A stretch of 64,000 nt of DNA. Origin: Tomocerus qinae. Lineage: Eukaryota > Arthropoda > Collembola > Entomobryomorpha > Tomoceridae. This document shows positions 52,691 through 64,000 of this stretch, piece after piece. The notes beneath the pieces are model-generated. The model worked only from the letters and a program-made list of their open reading frames with translations. It did no database searches and was not told where the DNA came from. The DNA lies in the NCBI GenBank assembly GCA_020055645.1, contig CM034546.1, positions 110,391,375 through 110,455,374 on the forward strand, given 5' to 3'. The position numbers were made by a program, and so were the translations under genes. Numbering within the stretch: the first letter of the stretch is position 1; each line of letters opens with the position of its first letter.

Positions 52691-53333
52691 AAAAGGTTAC
52701 CGTGTACACATTTTGGTAGAGGAAAAGTCGCACGTAACACAAAACCGAACGTATGGATTTTGATCAAGCTTTCAGAATTGAGTCTTTATATATGTAGCTA
52801 CGACATATTAAAAATTCAGACATTGATATTAAAAGGAAACGAAACTATATCATTTAAAAATCAACAGAAAATCAAAATAGATAATTGTTGGCTATGAAAA
52901 TCAACAGAAAATCAAAATTGATTAATGTTGAATATCAAAATCAACAGTAAATCAAATTTGATTAATCTTTACTATCAAAATCAATACAAAATCAAAATCG
53001 ATGAAACATAAATTCAAAATAAATTTGGTAGAAACGGAGTGAAATATTTTTAACTATTAATCTAACAATTTATAGGAAACGCAATTTAACTTTTTAATGC
53101 CCATTTTTCACTTTGACTATCAAAATGAAGACAATGTGAGCGCACGGCATCTCAGCAACCAATAGGAGCGATTTGCCCGAAAATCAATAGAGATCGTCAC
53201 CAGCCCATAGGTATGGTTTTTACCAAGTTTAATTAATATCCTTCATTGCATTCGAAAGTTATCGTGGGTACGGGGACAGACCGACGGACAGACTGTGCGA
53301 GTCTATAATCTGCCTTATTCAGAGGCGAGCTAA
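52691..53333 (+). mobile_element. Repeated element, head truncated
   Basis: The copy starts within the head (AAAGGTTACCGTGTACAC), lacking the CCTACAGC end. It runs through a short 40-base minisatellite (about 52860-53010) and ends in a tail with GGACAGACTGTGCGAG and a variant terminus (TTCAGAGGCGAGCTAAAA). Confidence 0.75.
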
Positions 53334-53967
53334 AATTGATTAATGTTGACTATGAAAATAAACACAAATTCAAAATTGATAATTGTTGACTATAAAAATC
53401 AACATAAATTCAAAATTGAATAGTTTTGACTATGAAAATCAACATTAAATTAAAATTGAATAATGTTGACTATGAAAATCTAAAGAGAATCAAAATCGGT
53501 CAATATTAATAATGACAATCAATAGAAATTGGAATAATGCAAGTTTGACTATAAAATTGAATATAAATGCGAAATAGATTTATTTCGGTCCTCTTATAGT
53601 TACTTCCGGGTTTTATTTGCTTTAACTATAAAATCTTAAATTCAGTAGAAGCGGAGTGAAATATTTTATACTATATCGCTAACAATTTATAGGAAACGCA
53701 ATTGAACTTTTTAATGCCCATTTTTCACTTTGACTATCAAAATGAAGACAAAGTGAGCGCGCGGTATCTCAGCAACCAATGGACCGATTAGCTCCAAAAT
53801 CAATAGGGATCGTCAGTGGTCCATAGGCATTGTTTTTGCCAAGTTTGGTCAATATCCGTCTTTGCTTTCGAAAGTTATCGTGGGGACGGACGGACGTACG
53901 GACGTACGGACGGACGTACGGACAGACTGTGCGATTCTATAAGCTGCCTTATTCAGGCGAGCTAAAA
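53334..53967 (+). mobile_element. Minisatellite plus element tail
   Basis: 40-base minisatellite units (53334-53530) lead into a tail module (about 53570-53967) with a run of GGAC/GTAC tetranucleotides at 53886-53930 and terminus TTATTCAGGCGAGCTAAAA. The plus-strand frame 53830-54129 is a read-through of the repeat. Confidence 0.8.
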
Positions 53968-54112
53968 ATCGTTTGGAGAATGCAGAGCCCAAAACTGGGT
54001 CGGTTGAGGGGTCTAGGACCAACTTTAATTTTGAAACTTTTTCAATGTCATATATTGCAATACAATTTATGGCCATACGGGTCGATAAGGGAGTGTTATA
54101 CCAATCTTAAAA
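53966..54112 (-). repeat. Single inverted 146-bp satellite unit
   Basis: One reverse-orientation satellite unit inserted exactly between an element terminus (GAGCTAAAA) and an element head (CCTACAGCAAG). Confidence 0.9.
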
Positions 54113-54430
54113 CCTACAGCAAGCCGTAACAGAAGCTCGCCTGAGAAAAGCTGACTCAGTTAGAATAATAGAAATTGGTTTATTTTGATATTTATTGATT
54201 AAATTGAGTACCAAAACAGATGAATGTTGACCAACAAAAAAAATGGAAAAGCAAAGTAGATAAACGTTGATTATGAAAATCAACAGAAACCCAAAATTGA
54301 TTTATGCTGACTATTAAAATCAACAGAAAATCAAAATTGATTAATGTTGACTATCAAAATTAACAGAAATTCAAAATTGATTAATGTTGACTATCAAAAT
54401 CAACAGAAAATCAAAATTGATTAATGTTGA
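54113..54430 (+). repeat. Element head fragment and 40-bp minisatellite
   Basis: The first 37 bases of the element head (CCTACAGCAAGCCGTAACAG to CTCGCCTGAG) lead into AT-rich sequence and about five 40-base minisatellite units. Confidence 0.7.
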
Positions 54431-57400
54431 CTATCAAAGTTCCTTATTGAGGCGAGCTAAAATGCCTGTGTACAATAATGGATTAATATTGTCTACCAAA
54501 TGAAATAAGTCATGCTTTGTTAAACAAAAGCACATCTAAATTTTCAATTTAATCTTTTGTACCCCAGTTTTTCGACAGCTGGAAGCAGTTTTAACTAACA
54601 AAAAAATCGCATTATTGTTCTTGCTATTGAAAAAAGTCTAATGTAGAAACACTCAAATATTTTTATTACCATTTTTAATTTCCACTAACAGGATCAGTTT
54701 TAAGTAGAAACGTTTATTGCAACTATAAAATTACCTATTAAAAGCAAGCAGAATAAAATGGACAATTTGTAAATTGAATATGTTAACCAATAATTTGGCA
54801 ATTAATACTATACTAATCCAAGTTATTAAAGAGCAGAAATTCATGTTTGACAAGCATACAGATTTATTTTGGTATGTGTTATACAGCCATTACAAATATT
54901 TCAACAAGTTTTCAATAAAAGCGGCATTATGACAATCAACAGTAACACCGAAGATTAAATAACATATTTTTTCGGCTGTTATTTGCGAACCGTTAGACAT
55001 ATTTTCTCAACAGTCAATAGGGATCGTCACAAGCCCATAGACAACGTTTCTGCCAAGTTTGGTCAAATTCGGACAATATTTTCGGGAGTTATCGTGGGTA
55101 CGGACTTGAGATGGCGTCATCGCGCGGACGGAGACAGACTGTGCGATTCTATATAGCTCGTCAGGCGAGCTAAAACCTACAGCAAGCCGTAACAGAAGCT
55201 CGCCTGAGTAAAGGTTACCGTGTACACATTTTGGCAGAGGAAAAGTCGCACGTAACACAAAACCGAACGTACGGATTTTGACCAAGCTTTCAGAATTGTG
55301 TCTTTATATATGTAGCTACGACATATTAAAAATTCAGACATTGATATTGTAAGGAAACGAAACTATATCATTTGAAAAATCAACAGAAAATCAAAATAGA
55401 TAATTGTTGACTATGAAAATCAACAGAAAATAAAAATTGATTAAGGTTGAATATCAAAATCAACAGTAAATCAAATTTGATTAATCTTTACTATCAAAAT
55501 CAATACAAAATCAAAATCGATGAAACATAAATTCAAAATAAATTTGGTAGAAGCGGAGTGAAATATTTTTAACTATTAATCTAACAATTTATAGGAAACG
55601 CAATTTAACTTTTTAATGCCCATTTTTCACTTTGACTATCAAAATGAAGACAAAGTGAGCGCACGGCATCTCAGCAACCAATGGACCGATTTGTCCGAAA
55701 ATCAATAGAGATTCAATTCAATTCAATCAGTCCATTGGTATGGTATTTGCCAAGTTTAATTAATATCCGTCTTTGCATTCGAAAGTTATCGTTGGTACGG
55801 ACGGACAGACGGACAGACTGTGCGATTCTATAAGCTGCTTTATTCAGGCGAGTTAAAATTGATTAATGTTGACTATGAAAATAAACACAAATTCAAAATT
55901 GATAATTGTTGACTATAAAAATCAACATAAATTCAAAACTGAATAATTTTGACTATGAAAATCAACATTAAATTAAAATAGAATAATGTTGACTATCAAA
56001 GTTCCTTATTGAGGCGAGCTAAAATGCCTGTGTACAATAATGGATTAATATTGTCTACCAAATGAAATAAGTCATGCTTTGTTAAACAAAAGCACATCTA
56101 AATTTTCAATTTAATCTTTTGTACCCCAGTTTTTCGACAGCTGGAAGCAGTTTTAACTAACAAAAAAATCGCATTATTGTTCTTGCTATTGAAAAAAGTC
56201 TAATGTAGAAACACTCAAATATTTTTATTACCATTTTTAATTTCCACTAACAGGATCAGTTTTAAGTAGAAACGTTTATTGCAACTATAAAATTACCTAT
56301 TAAAAGCAAGCAGAATAAAATGGACAATTTGTAAATTGAATATGTTAACCAATAATTTGGCAATTAATACTATACTAATCCAAGTTATTAAAGAGCAGAA
56401 ATTCATGTTTGACAAGCATACAGATTTATTTTGGTATGTGTTATACAGCCATTACAAATATTTCAACAAGTTTTCAATAAAAGCGGCATTATGACAATCA
56501 ACAGTAACACCGAAGATTAAATAACATATTTTTTCGGCTGTTATTTGCGAACCGTTAGACATATTTTCTCAACAGTCAATAGGGATCGTCACAAGCCCAT
56601 AGACAACGTTTCTGCCAAGTTTGGTCAAATTCGGACAATATTTTCGGGAGTTATCGTGGGTACGGACTTGAGATGGCGTCATCGCGCGGACGGAGACAGA
56701 CTGTGCGATTCTATATAGCTCGTCAGGCGAGCTAAAACCTACAGCAAGCCGTAACAGAAGCTCGCCTGAGTAAAGGTTACCGTGTACACATTTTGGCAGA
56801 GGAAAAGTCGCACGTAACACAAAACCGAACGTACGGATTTTGACCAAGCTTTCAGAATTGTGTCTTTATATATGTAGCTACGACATATTAAAAATTCAGA
56901 CATTGATATTGTAAGGAAACGAAACTATATCATTTGAAAAATCAACAGAAAATCAAAATAGATAATTGTTGACTATGAAAATCAACAGAAAATAAAAATT
57001 GATTAAGGTTGAATATCAAAATCAACAGTAAATCAAATTTGATTAATCTTTACTATCAAAATCAATACAAAATCAAAATCGATGAAACATAAATTCAAAA
57101 TAAATTTGGTAGAAGCGGAGTGAAATATTTTTAACTATTAATCTAACAATTTATAGGAAACGCAATTTAACTTTTTAATGCCCATTTTTCACTTTGACTA
57201 TCAAAATGAAGACAAAGTGAGCGCACGGCATCTCAGCAACCAATGGACCGATTTGTCCGAAAATCAATAGAGATTCAATTCAATTCAATCAGTCCATTGG
57301 TATGGTATTTGCCAAGTTTAATTAATATCCGTCTTTGCATTCGAAAGTTATCGTTGGTACGGACGGACAGACGGACAGACTGTGCGATTCTATAAGCTGC

Positions 57401-59116
57401 TTTATTCAGGCGAGTTAAAATTGATTAATGTTGACTATGAAAATAAACACAAATTCAAAATTGATAATTGTTGACTATAAAAATCAACATAAATTCAAAA
57501 CTGAATAATTTTGACTATGAAAATCAACATTAAATTAAAATAGAATAATGTTGACTATCAAAGTTCCTTATTGAGGCGAGCTAAAATGCCTGTGTACAAT
57601 AATGGATTAATATTGTCTACCAAATGAAATAAGTCATGCTTTGTTAAACAAAAGCACATCTAAATTTTCAATTTAATCTTTTGTACCCCAGTTTTTCGAC
57701 AGCTGGAAGCAGTTTTAACTAACAAAAAAATCGCATTATTGTTCTTGCTATTGAAAAAAGTCTAATGTAGAAACACTCAAATGTTTTTATTACCATTTTT
57801 AATTTCCACTAACAGGATCAGTTTTAAGTAGAAACGTTTATTGCAACTATAAAATTACCTATTAAAAGCAAGCAGAATAAAATGGACAATTTGTAAATTG
57901 AATATGTTAACCAATAATTTGGCAATTAATACTATACTAATCCAAGTTATTAAAGAGCAGAAATTCATGTTTGACAAGCATACAGATTTATTTTGGTATG
58001 TGTTATACAGCCATTACAAATATTTCAACAAGTTTTCAATAAAAGCGGCATTATGACAATCAACAGTAACACCGAAGATTAAATAACATATTTTTTCGGC
58101 TGTTATTTGCGAACCGTTAGACATATTTTCTCAACAGTCAATAGGGATCGTCACAAGCCCATAGACAACGTTTCTGCCAAGTTTGGTCAAATTCGGACAA
58201 TATTTTCGGGAGTTATCGTGGGTACGGACTTGAGATGGCGTCATCGCGCGGACGGAGACAGACTGTGCGATTCTATATAGCTCGTCAGGCGAGCTAAAAC
58301 CTACAGCAAGCCGTAACAGAAGCTCGCCTGAGTAAAGGTTACCGTGTACACATTTTGGCAGAGGAAAAGTCGCACGTAACACAAAACCGAACGTACGGAT
58401 TTTGACCAAGCTTTCAGAATTGTGTCTTTATATATGTAGCTACGACATATTAAAAATTCAGACATTGATATTGTAAGGAAACGAAACTATATCATTTGAA
58501 AAATCAACAGAAAATCAAAATAGATAATTGTTGACTATGAAAATCAACAGAAAATAAAAATTGATTAAGGTTGAATATCAAAATCAACAGTAAATCAAAT
58601 TTGATTAATCTTTACTATCAAAATCAATACAAAATCAAAATCGATGAAACATAAATTCAAAATAAATTTGGTAGAAGCGGAGTGAAATATTTTTAACTAT
58701 TAATCTAACAATTTATAGGAAACGCAATTTAACTTTTTAATGCCCATTTTTCACTTTGACTATCAAAATGAAGACAAAGTGAGCGCACGGCATCTCAGCA
58801 ACCAATGGACCGATTTGTCCGAAAATCAATAGAGATTCAATTCAATTCAATCAGTCCATTGGTATGGTATTTGCCAAGTTTAATTAATATCCGTTTTTGC
58901 ATTCGAAAGTTATCGTTGGTACGGACGGACAGACGGACAGACTGTGCGATTCTATAAGCTGCTTTATTCAGGCGAGTTAAAATTGATTAATGTTGACTAT
59001 GAAAATAAACACAAATTCAAAATTGATAATTGTTGACTATAAAAATCAACATAAATTCAAAACTGAATAATTTTGACTATGAAAATCAACATTAAATTAA
59101 AATAGAATAATGTTGA
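54430..59116 (+). repeat. Three near-identical 1,562-bp tandem units
   Basis: Unit starts are about 54430, 55992 and 57554 (landmark TTCCTTATTGAGGCGAGCTA). The copies are virtually identical; single-base differences were seen near 57783 and 58894. Each unit contains a unique AT-rich part, a divergent tail-like module (GGGATCGTCACAAGCCC) ending TCGTCAGGCGAGCTAAAA, a complete element (55176-55858 in copy 1) with head, 40-base minisatellite and tail, and extra minisatellite units. The same 92-codon minus frame recurs in each (55007-55285, 56569-56847, 58131-58409) and is regarded as non-coding. Confidence 0.95.
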
Positions 59117-59606
59117 CTATGAAAATCCAAAGAGAATCAAAATCGGTCAATATTGATAATGAAAATCAATAGAAATTGGAATAATGCAAGTTTGACTATA
59201 AAATTGAATACAAATGCGAAATAGATTTATTTCGGTCCTCTTATAGTTACTTCCGGGTTTTATTTGCTTTAACTATAAAATCTTAAATTCAGTAGAAGCG
59301 GAGTGAAATATTTTATACTATATCGCTAACAATTTATAGGAAACGCAATTGAACTTTTTAATGCCCATTTTTCACTTTGACTATCAAAATGAAGACAAAG
59401 AGAGCACGCGGTATCTTAGCAACCAATAGACCGATTAGCCCCAAAATCAATAGGGATCGTCAGTGGTCCATAGGCATTGTTTTTGCCAAGTTTGGTCAAT
59501 ATCCGTCATTGCTTTCGAAAGTTATCGTGGGGACGGACGGACGTACGGACCGACGTCCGGACAGACTGTGTGGTTCTATGAGCTGCCTTATTCAGGCGAG
59601 CTAAAA
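59117..59606 (+). mobile_element. Element tail module after the triplication
   Basis: Short minisatellite remains lead into a full tail (ATAGGAAACGCAATTG, GGGATCGTCAGTGG, GGACGGACGTACGGACC) ending TTATTCAGGCGAGCTAAAA. It is close in sequence to the tail at 53570-53967. Confidence 0.8.
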
Positions 59607-59632
59607 CCAACAGCAAATCAAAATAGATTGAT

Positions 59633-59728
59633 GTTGATTTTAATACTCAGTGTGAATCAATTTTGAATTTATGTTTATTTTGATACTCACTGATTTTAAA
59701 TTGATTCACACTGAGTATTAAAATCAAC
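59633..59728. repeat. 31-bp perfect inverted repeat
   Basis: Arms 59633-59663 and 59698-59728 are exact reverse complements with a 34-base spacer. The inversion lies at the start of the next minisatellite array. Confidence 0.9.
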
Positions 59729-60240
59729 AGAAAATCAAAATTGATTGTTTTTGATTATCAAAATCCACAGAAAATTAAAATTAATTAATATTGATTATCA
59801 AAATCAACAGAAAATCAAAATTAATTAATATTGATAATCAAAATCCACAGAAAATCAAAGTTAATTAATATTTATCATCAAAATCTACAGAAAATTAAAA
59901 TTAATTAATATTGATTATCAAAATCAATAGAAAATCAAAATTAATTAATATTGATAATCAAAATCCACAGAAAATCAAAGTTAATTAATATTTATTATCA
60001 AAATCTGCAGAAAATTAAAATTAATTAATAATGATTATCAAAATCAACAGAAAATCAAAATTAATTAATATTGATAATCAAAATCCACAGAAAATCAAAG
60101 TTAATTAATTATTATTATGAAAATCTACAGGAAATTAAAATTAATTAATATTGATTATCAAAATCCACAGAAAACCAAAATTAGTTAATACTGAGTATTT
60201 AAATTAACAGAAAATCAAAGTTGATTAATACAAATTATGA
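59729..60240. repeat. 40-bp minisatellite with 120-bp higher-order period
   Basis: 40-base units ending TTAATTAAT occur in three recurring types that alternate regularly: type 1 AAATCAACAG, type 2 AAATCCACAG with AAAGTTAATT, type 3 AAATCTACAG. The order repeats every 120 bases for about three to four rounds. Confidence 0.85.
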
Positions 60241-60565
60241 CGTACATTAATAATAACTATGAAACACAAATACAATGAAAAAAGATTGATTTTTAACCCA
60301 TAACCAGTTTTTACTGGTTTTATTGGCTTTACTATAAAATTTCAATGTCGATAGAAGCAGTATGATATATTTTATACGATCTCGCTAACAATTTATAGGA
60401 AACGCAATTGAACTTTTTAATGCCCACTGTCTACTTTGACTATCAAAATGAAAACAAAGTGAGCGCGGTATTTCAGCAACCAATGGACAGATTAACCCCA
60501 AATTCAATAGGGATCGTCACCAGTCCCTAGGCATTGTTTATGCCAAGTTTGGTAAATATCCGAAA
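60241..60565 (+). mobile_element. Truncated element tail
   Basis: A tail module (ATAGGAAACGCAATTG, GTGAGCGCGG, GGGATCGTCACCAG) that breaks off at AATATCCGAAAATATAG, before the GGAC run. Confidence 0.7.
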
Positions 60566-61354
60566 ATATAGACTATAAAAATCATTGGAAAATCAAAATT
60601 GGATAATGTTAACTATAAAAATCAACACAAAATCAAAGTACATTAATGTTGACTATAAAAATCCACACAAAATCAAAGTACATTAATGTTGACTATAAAA
60701 ATCAACAGAAAATCATAATACATTAATGTTGACTATGAAAATCAACAGATATTCAACTGTGATTGATTATGAGTATTAAAATCTACAGAAAATTAAATTC
60801 GGCTAATAATGACTATGAAAATCAACAGATATTCAACTTTGATTGATTATGAGTATTAAAATCTACAGAAAATTAAATTCGGCTAATAATGACTATAAAA
60901 ATTTAAAGGAAATCGAAAAATGGAAATTTGACTATAAAATTGAATATAAATCCAAAATAGATTTATTTCCATCGTATAACAGTTATTTTCCGGTTTTATT
61001 TGCTTTATTATAAAATCTCAAATTTGGTAGAAGCGTATTGAAATATTTTATACTATCCCGCTAACAATTTATAGGAAACGCCATTGAACTTTTAATGTCC
61101 ATTATACGCCAAATTTTCATTTTAACTATCCAAATGAAGACAAAGTGAGCGCGCGGTTTTTCAGCACCCAATAGACCGATTTACCCCAAATTCAATAGGG
61201 ATCGTCAGTGGTCCATAGGCATTGTTTTTGCCAAGTTTGGTCAATATCCGTCATTGCTTTCGAAAGTTATCGTGGGGACGGACGTAAGGACGTACGGACG
61301 GACGTACGGACAGACTGTGCGGTTCTATAAGCTCGCTTCCTCAGGCGAGCTAAA
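60566..61354 (+). mobile_element. Minisatellite and element tail
   Basis: Diverged 40-base units (60566-60900, including a duplicated 80-base pair at 60735-60895) are followed by a tail at about 60940-61354 with a GGAC/GTAC run and terminus CCTCAGGCGAGCTAAAA. A 33-base satellite fragment then follows. Confidence 0.75.
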
Positions 61355-61382
61355 AATCGTTTGGAGAATGCAGAGCCCAAAA

Positions 61383-62515
61383 CCTACAGCAAGCCGTAAC
61401 AGAAGCTCGCCTGATTAAAGGTTAACGTGTACACATTTTGGTAGACGAAAAGTACTCGCACGTAGCACAAAACCGAACGTAGGGATTTTGATCAAACTTT
61501 CAGAATTGGGTCTCTATGTATGTAGCTATGACATATTAAAAATTCAGACATTGATATTATAAGGAAACGAAGCTATATTATTTGAAAAATCAATAAAAAA
61601 TCTAAATTGATTAATGTTGACTATGAAAATCAACAGAAAATCAAAATTGATTAATGTTGACTATGAAAATCAACAAAAAATCAAAATTGATTAATTTTGA
61701 ATATGAAAATCAACAGAAAATCAAAATTGATTAATGTTGACTATGAAAATCAACAGAAAATCAAAATTGATTAATGTCGACAATGAAAATCAATAGAAAA
61801 TCAAAATTGATTAATATTGACTATCAAAATCTATACAAAATCAAAATTGATTAATATTGACTATCAAAATCTATACAAAATCAAAATACATTAATATCGA
61901 CTATCAAGATCAATGCATAAGAAAATATATTAATATTGACTATCAAAGTCAATACATATTGAAAATATATTAATATTGACTATCAAAGTCAATATATAAT
62001 GAAATTATATTAATATTGACTATCAAAGTCAATGCATAATGAAAATATATTAATATTGACTATCAAAGTCAATACATAATGAAAATATATTAATATTGAC
62101 TGTTAAAATCAAGACAAACTTGAAACAGATTCGTTATTTTATTTTTGATGGTAATTTTCCGTTTTTGTTATTTTACTATATAATTTCAGTTTTAGTAGAA
62201 GCGGTATGATATAGTTTATACTATCCCGCTAACAATCTATAGGAAACGGTATTACAATTTTCAATGCCCATTTTTCTACTTTGATTATCAAAATGAAGAC
62301 AAAGTGAGCGCGCGGTATCTCAGCAACCAATGGACCGATTAACCCCAAAATCAATAAGGATCGTCAGTCTTGCATAGGCATTGTATTTGCCAAGTTTGGT
62401 CAATATCCGTCTTTGTGTTCGAAAGTTATCGTGGGTACGGACGGAAGGACGGACGGATGGACGGACGGACAGACTGTGCGATTCTATAAGCTGCCTTACT
62501 CAGGCGAGCTAAAAC
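61383..62515 (+). mobile_element. Complete long copy of the Helentron/DINE-like element
   Basis: 1,133 bp. Head CCTACAGCAAGCCGTAACAG with the CTCGCCTGATTAAAGG motif (61383-61585), a minisatellite of about thirteen 40-base units (61588-62120) that shifts from the TTAATGTTGACTATGAAA type to the TTAATATTGACTATCAAAG type, and a tail (62121-62515) with (GGAC)n-AGAC and terminus TTACTCAGGCGAGCTAAAA. No coding capacity. Confidence 0.7.
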
Positions 62516-64000
62516 TGGGTCGGTTGAGGGGTCTAGGACCAACTTTAATTTCCAAACTTTTTCAATGTCATATATTGCAACTAAATTTATGGCCATACGG
62601 TTCGCTAAGGGATTGTCATAACTATCTTAAAAAATCGTTTGGAGAATGCAGAGCCCAAAACTGGGACGGTTGAGGGGTCTAGGACCAACTTTAATTTCCA
62701 AAATTTTTTAATGTCATATATTGCCACTCAAATTTTGGCAATACGGTTCGCTAAGGGAGTGTCATAACTATCTTAAAAAATCGTTTGGAGAATGCAGAGC
62801 CCAAAACTGGGTCGGTTGAGGGGTCTAGGACCAACTTTAATTTCCAAAATTTTTCAATGTCATATATTGCAATACAACTTATGGCCATACGGGTCTATAA
62901 GGGAGTGTTATACCAATCTTAAAAAATCGTTTGGAGAATGCAGAACCCAAAATTGGGTCGGTTGAGGGGTCTAGGACCAACTTTAATTTCCAAAATTTTT
63001 CAATGTCATATATTGCAACTCAATTTATGGCCATACGGTTCGCTAAGGGAGTGTCATAACTATCTTAAAAAATCGTTTGGAGAATGCAGAGCCCAAAACT
63101 GGGTCGGTTGAGGGGTCTAGGACCAACTTTAATTTCCAAAATTTTTTAATGTCATATATTGCCACTCAAATTTTGGCAATACGGTTCGCTAAGGGAGTGT
63201 CATAACTATCTTAAAAAATCGTTTGGAGAATGCAGAGCCCAAAACTGGGTCGGTTGAGGGGTCTAGGACCAACTTTAATTTCCAAAATTTTTCAATGTCA
63301 TATATTGCAATACAATTTATGGCCATACGGGTCTATAAGAGAGTGTTATACCAATCTTAAAAAATCGTTTGGAGAATGCAGAACCCAAAATTGGGTCGGT
63401 TGAGGGGTCTAGGACCAACTTTAATTTCCAAAATTTTTCAATGTCATATATTGCAACTCAATTTATGGCCATACAGTTCGCTAAGGGAGTGTTATACCAA
63501 TCTTAAAAAATCGTTTGGAGAATGCAGAGCCCAAAACTGGGTCGGTTGAGGGGTCTAGGACCAACTTTAATTTCATAAATTTTTCAATGTCATATATTGC
63601 AACTCAATTTATGGCCATACAGTTCGCTAAGGGAGTGTCATAACTATCTTAAAAAATCGTTTGGAGAATGCAGAGCCCAAAACTGGGTCGGTTGAGGGGT
63701 CTAGGACCAACTTTAATTTCCAAAATTTTTCAATGTCATATATTGCAACTCAATTTATAGCAATACGGTTCGCTAAGGGAGTGTCATAACTATCTTAAAA
63801 AATCGTTTGGAGAATGCAGAGCCCAAAACTGGGTCGGTTGAGGGGTCTAGGACCAACTTTAATTTCCAAAATTTTTCAATGTCATATATTGCAATACAAT
63901 TTATGGCCATACGGGTCTATAAGGGAGTGTTATACCAATCTTAAAAAATCGTTTGGAGAATGCAGAGCCCAAAACTGGGTCGGTTGAGGGGTCTAGGACC
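62510..64000 (-). repeat. 146-bp satellite array, orientation 2 (runs off the window)
   Basis: About ten copies in reverse orientation. GTCTAGGACC recurs about every 146 bases from 62531 to 63991. Unit variants follow a three-unit order over the left half, so CAGAACCC recurs at 62941 and 63379, 438 bases apart. The array begins directly after an element terminus and continues beyond the right edge. Confidence 0.97.

Noticed and set aside
53830..54129. 99-codon frame with Arg/Thr/Val-rich repeats, and similar frames at 59377-59666 and 62413-62673
   Set aside because: The repeats come from the (GGAC/GTAC)n stretch of the element tail followed by read-through into satellite.
55007..58409. Identical 92-codon minus-strand frame present three times
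   Set aside because: It lies across the element hairpin and tail within the 1,562-bp units and simply recurs with them; the peptide shows no domain, and other element copies break the frame.
45610..62120. CRISPR array
   Set aside because: The repeats are contiguous tandem units without unique spacers, in an animal genome.

Overview
The window is nuclear DNA from an intron-rich invertebrate, most likely an arthropod and probably an insect. The base composition is AT-rich and introns follow GT-AG. The receptor at the right is a Saxophone-type BMP receptor, the secreted proteins at the left carry dumpy/EGF-type cysteine modules common in arthropods, and a short TTAGG run is present. No species can be named from the sequence. 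All exon models were built by hand from splice sites, reading phase and family resemblance. The summed exon lengths of all five complete genes are multiples of three.

Layout. 33-9030 (-): two tandem paralogous genes for secreted proteins. Each has a signal peptide, two Ig domains resembling the first two of VEGFR/PDGFR/PVR receptors, and a long run of cysteine-rich EGF/dumpy-like modules. The downstream paralogue runs off the left edge. 9031-15330: gene-poor DNA with a near-perfect fold-back element, a 1,235-bp hAT-like non-autonomous transposon with an 8-bp target duplication, and a short G-rich MITE-like element. 15331-21915 (+): a ClC-3/4/5-type 2Cl-/H+ exchanger in 14 coding exons. 23813-24923 (+): RNA polymerase III subunit RPC8. 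26740-41616 (-): atypical protein kinase C in 13 coding exons with two large introns. 43380-49994 (-): a Saxophone/ALK1-ALK2-type BMP type I receptor, with a 4.1-kb intron packed with tandem repeats.

50.9-64 kb: a repeat block with no supportable gene. It has three interwoven components: (1) a 146-bp satellite in opposed arrays, the right one showing a 438-bp higher-order period; (2) a repeated element with inverted ends (AGCTCGCCTGAATAA / TTATTCAGGCGAGCT), an internal 40-bp minisatellite and a (GGAC)n-AGAC stretch, reminiscent of Helentron/DINE-1-like elements; (3) a 1,562-bp unit present in three almost identical head-to-tail copies. The same element and minisatellite also occupy the large BMP-receptor intron.

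The genes do not form one pathway. aPKC (polarity) and the BMP receptor (signalling) are head-to-tail neighbours, POLR3H and aPKC converge, and the left pair are tandem duplicates. The most novel items are the VEGFR-like-Ig plus EGF secreted pair, the perfect 103-bp inverted repeat that buries a splice donor in one of them, and the organised satellite/element block.
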